Source of the DNA: SVTX01 sp045659745
Lineage (GTDB): Bacteria; Bacillota; Clostridia; Oscillospirales; CAG-272
Reading direction: 5' to 3'
NCBI GenBank assembly: GCA_045659745.1
Contig: JAZRCL010000073.1
Location: forward strand, 10,374-74,373
Length of the DNA stretch: 64,000 nucleotides
In this document: piece after piece, positions 58,499 through 64,000 of the stretch
Layout: every line of letters starts with the position of its first letter
Position numbering within the stretch: the stretch's first letter is position 1
Notes under the pieces: generated by a model
Database searches by the model: none
What the model was told of the DNA's origin: nothing
The model's input: only the letters and a program-made list of their open reading frames with translations
Made by a program: the position numbers and the translations under genes

Positions 58499-59302
58499 AT
58501 GTTGGAATTCTTAAAGCTGTTTGCTGTCACATTCCTTTTTCCAATATTGCCTATGGTTGTCTGCGGCTTTATCGCAGGACTTTCCGAAAAGCTTTTTATG
58601 AAAATGACCGGAAGGTTTGGGCGCGGACTTGTTATGGCTACCTCGATTATTGGTACCCCCATACACGAGCTTGGTCACGCGATAATGTGTTTTCCCTTTG
58701 GCCATAAGATAAAAAAGATCTGCCTCTGGAATCCCAAGGCAAAAAATGGAGTCCTTGGATACGTAAATCACAAGTACAACAAAAAGAATATTTGGCATAG
58801 ACTCGGCTGCCTTTTTATAAGCATGGGGCCCATCATACTCGGGCTATTAGTTGTTATGCTTATTGTGGCTCTCTGTTTTCCGCAGGCATTTGATGAATAT
58901 TATTCGTCAGTCTTCTCGGTTGACAGAAGCTTTGGCGGTTTCATTGATCTGATATCAGAAAGCGTGAATATATTTTTCTCGGCTGTATCCGATAGCGCGT
59001 CTCCCGTTTGGACAAAAATCCTGGGCGGTGTTCTTATACTATGCGTATGTATGCATATTAATCTGAGCGGTGCGGATATAAAAAACAGTCTTGGCGCTTT
59101 GCCGATATATTCAATTCTTTGTCTTGTAATCTCTGTGATAATCTTCTTTATCGGCGGAGACGTTGCAGCAAGCTTTACCTCGGCGCTGACCTTCTGGTGT
59201 TTTTTGGGGTTTGCTCTTTACACCGTGGTTTTTATGGGAATTGCTGCAGTTCTTTTAATCGGGCTATTGTGCTTTATTTTGGGAAAAATATTTGGCAGAT
59301 AA
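58499..59302 (+). CDS. Membrane protein with HELGH zinc-peptidase motif
   Basis: 267 residues, mostly helical membrane. IIGTPIHELGHAIMCFPFGH (about 51-70) has the HExxH site of intramembrane or M50-like peptidases. Near it, GYVNHKYNKKNIWHR and MGPIILGL resemble the second part of the M50 site, where an Asp is expected; I see none in the NPDG-like position. Five or six helices in total. No PDZ or CBS domain. It starts at the ATG 58499 with GAGG eight bases upstream and follows rqcH after ten bases. Substrate unknown. Confidence 0.65.
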   Translation: MLEFLKLFAVTFLFPILPMVVCGFIAGLSEKLFMKMTGRFGRGLVMATSIIGTPIHELGHAIMCFPFGHKIKKICLWNPKAKNGVLGYVNHKYNKKNIWHRLGCLFISMGPIILGLLVVMLIVALCFPQAFDEYYSSVFSVDRSFGGFIDLISESVNIFFSAVSDSASPVWTKILGGVLILCVCMHINLSGADIKNSLGALPIYSILCLVISVIIFFIGGDVAASFTSALTFWCFLGFALYTVVFMGIAAVLLIGLLCFILGKIFGR

Positions 59303-59331
59303 TTTGATTTTATGAAATATTGTCCAAACTC

Positions 59332-59360
59332 TTGACAAATTCGGTATTTTGTGGTACAAT
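59332..59360 (+). promoter_or_regulatory. Promoter for the acyl-CoA synthetase-like gene
   Basis: TTGACA (59332-59337), 17-base spacer, TACAAT (59355-59360). The leader to 59442 is about 75 bases and carries a hairpin at 59407-59424. Confidence 0.85.
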
Positions 59361-59406
59361 AAACTTGTTGTTTTTACAACAACTAAAAAAGACTAAAATA
59401 ATCGGT

Positions 59407-59424
59407 GTTTGCGGATACGCAAAC
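59407..59424 (+). promoter_or_regulatory. Leader hairpin just ahead of the ribosome binding site
   Basis: Perfect 7-bp stem GTTTGCG/CGCAAAC with a GATA loop, ending four bases before the AAAGGA site that starts at about 59428. It could affect initiation or mRNA decay. Confidence 0.55.
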
Positions 59425-59441
59425 AAAGAAAGGAAATAATT

Positions 59442-61163
59442 ATGAGTAAAATGCTTCCTAACAGAAAGAAGATTGACAGAGGCAATATGTCAGTATCCGA
59501 CGTCAACGATCTTCTTTTCTATATTCAGTCACACGGTGACAAATTGGCATATCGCTACTTTGAGAACAATAAGCTCAAGGATATGTCGTATGCTGAATTT
59601 TACGTTTTGGTAAGTAAGATTGCTTCGGGTCTTGATAAACTTGGACTCACAGGTAAGAAGATCGCTATTATCGGTGATACCTCCCCCCAGTGGCTCGCAA
59701 CCTACGTTGCTGCACTTGTAAACGGAACCGTAGCTATACCTATGGACAAGGAGCTTGCCGTAAGCGAGATTGAAAAGTTCCTCTCTATCGTTGAGGCAGA
59801 CGCGATAGTTTATTCCAAGTCCTTTAATGAGAAATTTGTGACCACAATAAACACTCACGAAACTCTTAAATACTTTATCCCGATCAATGCTGAATATGGC
59901 GAAGGCTTCTCGGACAAGGTGGTTAATTTCTCCGACCTTCTCGAGATTGGACAGACAGGTCTTGACGAGGGATATCAGGTAAACAAGAGTCACGACCGCG
60001 AGCAGATGTGTGAAATGCTGTTCACGTCGGGTACTACAGGAACGAGCAAGTGCGTAATGCTCTGCCAGAAAAATATTTTTGCGGCTGTTCAGTCTGCGTT
60101 TGACTCGGTTTGCTTTACTCCTGACGACGTTATCGTTTCGGTGCTTCCCGTTCACCACACCTACGAGCTTATGTGTCTTATAGCGGCGATGACGCTTGGA
60201 ATGACCGTCTGTATCAACGACTCTCTCCGTCACGTTATGAAGAATTTTGCTCTGTTCAAGCCCACGGGACTTGTTCTCGTTCCCCTCTTTATGAATACCA
60301 TGCACAAAAAGATCTGGTCCGAGGCTGAAAAGTCGGGCAAGGCAAAGACACTCCGAACAGCTCTCAAGATCTCTGCAGGTCTTCGTAAGATAGGAATTGA
60401 CGTCCGCGCAAAGCTCTTCAAGTCTGTCACAAGCGCGTTCGGCGGAAGACTTGACCACATTATTTGCGGTGGCGCAAAGCTCAATCCCGAGCTTGTGTAC
60501 GAGTTTGAGGAGTTTGGAATCTCCGTATTTGAGGGATTTGGTATAACCGAATGCTCTCCCCTTGTAGCAGTTGACCTTTATTATAACCGTAAGCCCGGCT
60601 CTATTGGTCCCTCCGTTCCTTGCTGTGAGGTCAGAATTGATCCTAACGGTGAGACAACTGACAAAGGATACATTATGGGTGAGATTCAGGTCAAGGGTGA
60701 CAACGTAATGCTTGGATACTACAATAATCCTGATGCAAATGCAGACGTATTTACCGAGGACGGATGGTTCCGCACAGGTGACGTCGGATACAAGGATGAC
60801 GAAGGATGTATTTATATCACGGGACGTATCAAGTTCGTTATCGTGCTTGAAAACGGAAAGAACGTATTCCCCGAGGAGATCGAGGAATATCTTGAAAACG
60901 TAGATACTATCGCTGAATGCTGCGTAATCGGCAGAAAGGCTGAGGATAGCGATACTGTTAATGTTATTGCAGTCGTTTACCCTGATTTTTCCAAGTTCCC
61001 CAAGGAAGCAACTGATGAAGAGATCAAGGAAAGCATCCGCAAGTCAATAAATCTTATCAATAAAAAGCTGCCCTCCTTCAAGCAGATAAAGTCTGTTGAG
61101 ATTAGAAAGACCGAGTTTGAGAAGACTACGACCAAGAAGATAAAGAGACAGCTTGTAAAATAA
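59442..61163 (+). CDS. AMP-forming acyl-CoA synthetase-like protein
   Basis: 573 residues from the ATG at 59442 with AAAGGA upstream; in-frame start codons upstream fall in the hairpin. Adenylation motifs: MLFTSGTTGTSKCVML (P-loop), FEGFGITECSPLVA, DGWFRTGDVGY, GRIKFVIVLENGKNVFPEEI and the Lys in EKTTTKKIKRQ near the end. It most resembles long-chain fatty acyl-CoA or acyl-ACP synthetases (FadD/AAS-like), so it probably activates fatty acids, perhaps recycling them to lipid. Substrate not proven. It forms its own transcript. Confidence 0.85.
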   Translation: MSKMLPNRKKIDRGNMSVSDVNDLLFYIQSHGDKLAYRYFENNKLKDMSYAEFYVLVSKIASGLDKLGLTGKKIAIIGDTSPQWLATYVAALVNGTVAIPMDKELAVSEIEKFLSIVEADAIVYSKSFNEKFVTTINTHETLKYFIPINAEYGEGFSDKVVNFSDLLEIGQTGLDEGYQVNKSHDREQMCEMLFTSGTTGTSKCVMLCQKNIFAAVQSAFDSVCFTPDDVIVSVLPVHHTYELMCLIAAMTLGMTVCINDSLRHVMKNFALFKPTGLVLVPLFMNTMHKKIWSEAEKSGKAKTLRTALKISAGLRKIGIDVRAKLFKSVTSAFGGRLDHIICGGAKLNPELVYEFEEFGISVFEGFGITECSPLVAVDLYYNRKPGSIGPSVPCCEVRIDPNGETTDKGYIMGEIQVKGDNVMLGYYNNPDANADVFTEDGWFRTGDVGYKDDEGCIYITGRIKFVIVLENGKNVFPEEIEEYLENVDTIAECCVIGRKAEDSDTVNVIAVVYPDFSKFPKEATDEEIKESIRKSINLINKKLPSFKQIKSVEIRKTEFEKTTTKKIKRQLVK

Positions 61164-61172
61164 AATTAACGT

Positions 61173-61209
61173 AAAAGTACCGTCAGGCAAGAGCCGGGCG
61201 GTACTTTTT
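61173..61209 (+). terminator. Terminator after the acyl-CoA synthetase-like gene
   Basis: 10-bp stem AAAAGTACCG/CGGTACTTTT with a 16-base loop that can itself pair (GGC/GCC), then T run. Confidence 0.85.
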
Positions 61210-61232
61210 ATGCAAAAAATGTAAGTTTGCTC

Positions 61233-61261
61233 TTGTAATTGTCAGATTTAGGTGATATAAT
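61233..61261 (+). promoter_or_regulatory. Promoter for nadE
   Basis: TTGTAA (61233-61238), 17-base spacer, TATAAT (61256-61261), 45 bases before the start at 61307. Confidence 0.7.
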
Positions 61262-61277
61262 ATACTTGTATAATTAT

Positions 61278-61291
61278 GCCGATCTATCGGC
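61278..61291 (+). promoter_or_regulatory. Leader hairpin ahead of the nadE ribosome binding site
   Basis: GCCGAT-CT-ATCGGC inverted repeat, directly before GGTGAGGAG (61292-61300). In the folded state it would sit at the edge of the ribosome binding site. Confidence 0.5.
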
Positions 61292-61306
61292 GGTGAGGAG
61301 TTGTTT

Positions 61307-63214
61307 ATGAATAACGGCTTTATAAAGGTTGCAGTCGCAACGCCAAAAATCCGCGTTGCAGATGTAGAATTTAATACTGATCAGTGTATCCGTCTTGCCT
61401 CCGAGGCGGCAGGTCTTGGCGCGAAGGTAGTTCTCTTTCCTGAGTTGACACTCACGGGCGCTACGTGCGGAGATTTGTTTTATTCGGATAAGCTTATTTC
61501 GGCGGCGCTTTGCGGTCTTAAAAGATTTGTATATTCAAGTGTAATGAACGACAGTATATTTGTTATTGGCCTGCCAATTCTCTGCTCCGAGAAGCTTTAT
61601 AGCTGTGCAGCGGTGGTTCAGGGCGGACAGATACTCGGTATTGTACCCAAGACCAATATTGCCTCGTCGCAGGCGAGATATTTTGCGCCTTGCCCGAAGC
61701 TCAACTATTCCTACACTATTGACGACGTTGTTGTCATGTTCGGCTCAAAGCAGATATTTACATGCAGAAATATGCCGTCCTTTAAGCTCGGAGTTGAGTT
61801 TTATGAGGATCTTTGCGCTCCCATATCCCCTTCGTGTGAGCTTTCAGCGGCGGGTGCTAATATTATATTGAATCTCGGCTCTGTCTGCCAGACTGCAGAT
61901 AGCGAGGCGCTTTCAAATATGCTTATACCCGCGCAGTCCAAAAAGCTCGTATGCAGTTATGCAATGGCGAGTAGCTGTCTTGGAGAATCTACGACTGACT
62001 CTGTTTACGGCGGTCACGCGGTCATATACGAGGACGGCAAGATATTGACAGAAAAGTCGGCATTTGATAGTGAGCTGCTTATCAGTGAGATAGATACGGA
62101 CAAGATTGTAGGTATCAAGCGCCGTTCGGGCCTGTTCTGCAACAAGACCGCAAATGAATACTGCGAAATAGAATTTGACATTGAGATAGAAGAAACCGAG
62201 CTTACGCGTCATATCCCTCAAAATCCCTTTATCCCCGAGTCTGCGGACGGATTTGAGCGTATACTTGACATTCAGGCGCATGGACTTGCAAAGCGTGTTG
62301 TTGCGTCATATGCGAAGAAAATTGTTGTTGGTATTTCGGGTGGACTTGACTCTTGCTTAGCTCTACTTGTTATGGCACGCGCTATGAATATTCTTGGCCG
62401 TCCTATGAGCGATATTATCGCTGTGACTATGCCCTGCTTTGGTACTACCAAGCGTACCAAGGACAACGCGACGGTTATGTGCGAGGAGCTTGGTGTTGAT
62501 TTCAGATGTGTTGATATATCGGGTGCGGTCAGATCTCACCTCAAGGACATCGGACACGACGAAAATCTGCATAACGTAGTATATGAAAATGCTCAGGCAC
62601 GTGAGCGCACACAGGTAATTATGGATATCTCCAACGCCGAGGGAGGATTTGTCGTTGGTACGGGAGATATGTCAGAGTTAGCACTCGGTTGGGCGACTTA
62701 TAACGGTGACCATATGTCAGGCTACGGTGTTAATGCATCTATCCCCAAGACACTTGTTCGTGAGCTTGTAAGATATTGCGCGGCTCTTGAAGATGCAAAG
62801 GGCAATAAAATTCTGTCAGACGCACTTATTGATATTGTTGAAACTCCCGTTTCCCCCGAGCTTTTGCCCGCCGATGAGAGCGGAAATATAGCGCAGAAGA
62901 CTGAAGATCTGGTAGGTCCTTATGAGATACACGATTTTTATATGTACTACATGCTCAAGTACGGATTTTCGCCTGCAAAGCTTTACCGCTTGGCGTGCTA
63001 TGCACTTGGCGACAAGTATGACGGAGAGACGCTTATCAAGTGGCTTGAGGTGTTCGTAAAGAGATTTTTCTCGCAGCAGTTCAAGCGCTCCTGTCTCCCC
63101 GACGGCCCTGCGGTGAGTGATATTTCCCTCTCTCCTCGCGGCGCGCTTGTAATGCCATCAGACGCGGTTGCAAACGTGTGGCTTGCAGAGATTCAAGAAT
63201 TAAAGAATATTTAA
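61307..63214 (+). CDS. nadE: NAD+ synthase, glutamine-type, with altered glutaminase site
   Basis: 635 residues from ATG 61307 (GAGGAG seven bases upstream). The nitrilase-like glutaminase domain (1-260) keeps the Glu46 of LFPELTLTG and Lys115 of GIVPKTNIAS, but where the catalytic Cys of EICEDxxxP is expected the sequence is EFYEDLCAP, i.e. Tyr166 (codon TAT at 61802-61804). A Cys is at 170. The synthetase domain (about 320-635) is complete: KKIVVGISGGLDSCLALLVM (ATP loop), FRCVDISGAV, GTGDMSELALGWATYNGDHM. It should still amidate deamido-NAD, probably from ammonia; glutamine use is doubtful. Confidence 0.9.
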   Translation: MNNGFIKVAVATPKIRVADVEFNTDQCIRLASEAAGLGAKVVLFPELTLTGATCGDLFYSDKLISAALCGLKRFVYSSVMNDSIFVIGLPILCSEKLYSCAAVVQGGQILGIVPKTNIASSQARYFAPCPKLNYSYTIDDVVVMFGSKQIFTCRNMPSFKLGVEFYEDLCAPISPSCELSAAGANIILNLGSVCQTADSEALSNMLIPAQSKKLVCSYAMASSCLGESTTDSVYGGHAVIYEDGKILTEKSAFDSELLISEIDTDKIVGIKRRSGLFCNKTANEYCEIEFDIEIEETELTRHIPQNPFIPESADGFERILDIQAHGLAKRVVASYAKKIVVGISGGLDSCLALLVMARAMNILGRPMSDIIAVTMPCFGTTKRTKDNATVMCEELGVDFRCVDISGAVRSHLKDIGHDENLHNVVYENAQARERTQVIMDISNAEGGFVVGTGDMSELALGWATYNGDHMSGYGVNASIPKTLVRELVRYCAALEDAKGNKILSDALIDIVETPVSPELLPADESGNIAQKTEDLVGPYEIHDFYMYYMLKYGFSPAKLYRLACYALGDKYDGETLIKWLEVFVKRFFSQQFKRSCLPDGPAVSDISLSPRGALVMPSDAVANVWLAEIQELKNI

Positions 63215-63215
63215 G

Positions 63216-63246
63216 AAAAAAGCCTTCCGCAAGGAAGGCTTTTTTT
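63216..63246. terminator. Terminator between nadE and the SOD-family gene
   Basis: 13-bp stem AAAAAAGCCTTCC/GGAAGGCTTTTTT with a GCAA loop. It overlaps the stop of the minus-strand gene at 63245. Confidence 0.9.
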
Positions 63247-63733
63247 AGTATATCTCGCCGCAGGCGATCTTTATTCCCGAGTTCCCTGCGGGCTGTGTGA
63301 TGAAATCGTCGGGCGCGGAATGAATTATAATAGTTTTGCCTATAATTTCCCTCGCGGTAAATCTGTCGGTTAGAAAAGATAAAAAGCCGTACCCACCCGA
63401 TACGAATATTGGAGGCATATCTCCCGCGTGATAAGGGTGAGGACAGGAATATGGATTGTAATGAGAGCCTGCATTTGCAAACGGGTCGGTGGGCGTACCT
63501 GTGCAGGAGCCGCCGTCGTGAATGTGCATAGCAAGTATGGGACTCTGGCAAGGGTTCTGCGTGGTTGGTAGCCCTATAAGCTCGACCTCGCACATTACGC
63601 CGTGAGTAGTCTGCCAAAAATGCGCGTGGCCTTGTATTTCGGGGTAATTTGGACTGCCGTAAATGTTTGCCATGGCGTGCGGACGCCGCCTAAAAATAGA
63701 GAGAAAATTCGGGAAAAAGCTATTTCTGTTCAT
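63245..63733 (-). CDS. Cu/Zn superoxide dismutase-family protein
   Basis: 162 residues, no signal peptide. A disordered start leads into the beta-sandwich. Metal ligands are present: ILAMHIHDGGSC (two copper His), NAGSHYNP (bridging His), HPYHAGDMP (two zinc His and Asp) and TIIIHSAPDDF (copper His). The disulfide Cys are in GGSC and IACGE. At the usual active-site Arg (GNAGSRxACG) there is Lys (GNSGIKIACG). Such cytoplasmic SodC-like proteins are common in Clostridia, and it is open whether they dismutate superoxide. SD GGAGGAAT. Confidence 0.88.
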   Translation of the reverse strand: MNRNSFFPNFLSIFRRRPHAMANIYGSPNYPEIQGHAHFWQTTHGVMCEVELIGLPTTQNPCQSPILAMHIHDGGSCTGTPTDPFANAGSHYNPYSCPHPYHAGDMPPIFVSGGYGFLSFLTDRFTAREIIGKTIIIHSAPDDFITQPAGNSGIKIACGEIY

Positions 63734-63825
63734 ATAATTCCTCCGAAGAATATTCTTGTGCTACTAATAGTTATATGAGCGCGCCTGCAGAGGTGTGAGA
63801 AATAAAAATTTATTGAGTAAAACTG

Positions 63826-63854
63826 TTGAATTTTACCCCGAGTTGTGATATAAT
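63826..63854 (+). promoter_or_regulatory. Promoter for tRNA-Arg
   Basis: TTGAAT (63826-63831), 17-base spacer, TATAAT (63849-63854), 15 bases before the mature tRNA. Confidence 0.8.
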
Positions 63855-63869
63855 ACAAAAGTAATATTG

Positions 63870-63941
63870 GCCTCCATAGTTAAATGGATATAATAAGCCC
63901 CTCCTAAGGGTTAGTTATGGGTTCGATTCCCGTTGGGGGTG
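63870..63941 (+). tRNA. tRNA-Arg (anticodon CCU)
   Basis: 72 bases. Acceptor GCCTCCA/TGGGGGT (two G-U pairs), D arm GTTA/TAAT with a GG in the loop, anticodon stem AGCCC/GGGTT with loop CTCCTAA (anticodon CCT), T arm ATGGG/CCCGT with loop TTCGATT, discriminator G. No CCA is encoded. It reads AGG codons. Confidence 0.93.
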
Positions 63942-63947
63942 GGAAAA

Positions 63948-63980
63948 GGGTGCATACACACGCAGTGTATGCACCCCTTT
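63948..63980 (+). terminator. Strong hairpin after tRNA-Arg
   Basis: 12-bp stem GGGTGCATACAC/GTGTATGCACCC with a 5-base loop, then only CTTT before GGC, so the U tract is short. It lies seven bases after the tRNA. Confidence 0.65.
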
Positions 63981-64000
63981 GGCACTCCCAACGTCTGGAT

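Noticed and set aside
63081..63617. 178-codon minus-strand open frame overlapping nadE and the SOD-family gene
   Set aside because: Arg/Tyr-rich out-of-frame shadow of the SOD-family gene, whose metal ligands are intact in the other frame.

Overview
The window looks like a piece of the chromosome of a spore-forming, Gram-positive anaerobe of the class Clostridia (Oscillospiraceae-like by gene content, which is inference). The main support is both subunits of dipicolinate synthase (dpaA-dpaB, made only by endospore formers), a PdaA-type cortex deacetylase, WhiA, the MEP isoprenoid enzymes IspD/E/F, formate-THF ligase, strong Shine-Dalgarno sites of the GGAGG type, and several TTGACA-17-TATAAT promoters. 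By eye, base composition is in the mid-40s % GC, with AT-rich intergenic DNA and an AT-rich patch at about 42.0-43.0 kb. Coding density is high: no stretch of more than 300 bases lacks a gene.

Layout. 0-2.3 kb: partial polysaccharide deacetylase on the minus strand, then a VTC-domain polyphosphate polymerase with its DUF4956 membrane partner. 2.3-9.7 kb: rlmB, a 1133-residue membrane protein built on a degenerate P-type ATPase with an acidic repeat region, and a B12-binding/radical SAM pair. 9.7-18 kb (minus): MmcQ/YjbR protein, cytidylate-kinase-like protein, lipoprotein, TspO-like protein, class A PBP, metallophosphoesterase, C_GCAxxG_C_C protein and ComEC. 18-28 kb: acyl carrier protein, ispE, TSCPD protein, phosphohexomutase, a DUF2019-like protein, then the minus operon yjjG-murB-whiA-dnaE. 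28-36 kb (plus): coaE, lytic transglycosylase, M18 aminopeptidase, prfA, Sua5, a topoisomerase IV A-like subunit and two tiny membrane proteins. 36-40 kb (minus): UPF0340 and DUF1385 proteins, a long-form PRPP synthetase and rhamnulokinase. 40.5-42 kb: dpaAB. 42-45 kb (minus): two unrecognised genes, hslO, a methyltransferase and a YerC regulator. 45-52 kb (plus): XRE regulator, fhs, tsaE, tsaB, rpiB, ispD, ispF and rpe. 52-64 kb: alaS, M48 protease, coaW, rqcH, a membrane HELGH protein, an acyl-CoA synthetase-like enzyme, nadE, a Cu/Zn SOD-family protein and a tRNA-Arg(CCU).

Most genes are housekeeping. They cover precursor supply (CoA: coaW, coaE; NAD: nadE; PRPP and pentose phosphates: prs, rpiB, rpe; isoprenoids: ispD/E/F; one-carbon: fhs), translation and its quality control (alaS, prfA, rlmB, the t6A genes Sua5/tsaE/tsaB, rqcH, hslO) and envelope and spore work (murB, class A PBP, lytic transglycosylase, PdaA-like, dpaAB). 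No phage, transposase, CRISPR array or recognisable defence system was found.

The observations most worth following are: (1) the pseudo-P-type ATPase with nine in-frame 16-residue acidic repeats; (2) a glutamine-type NadE in which the glutaminase cysteine reads as tyrosine; (3) a second, diverged copy of the last 18 codons of hslO downstream of the intact gene, bracketing an unknown AT-rich gene; (4) a ComEC whose C-terminal metallo-beta-lactamase domain has lost its metal motif; (5) a 34-codon membrane peptide and an 83-residue membrane protein with paired DxDGDG motifs next to the topoisomerase gene.
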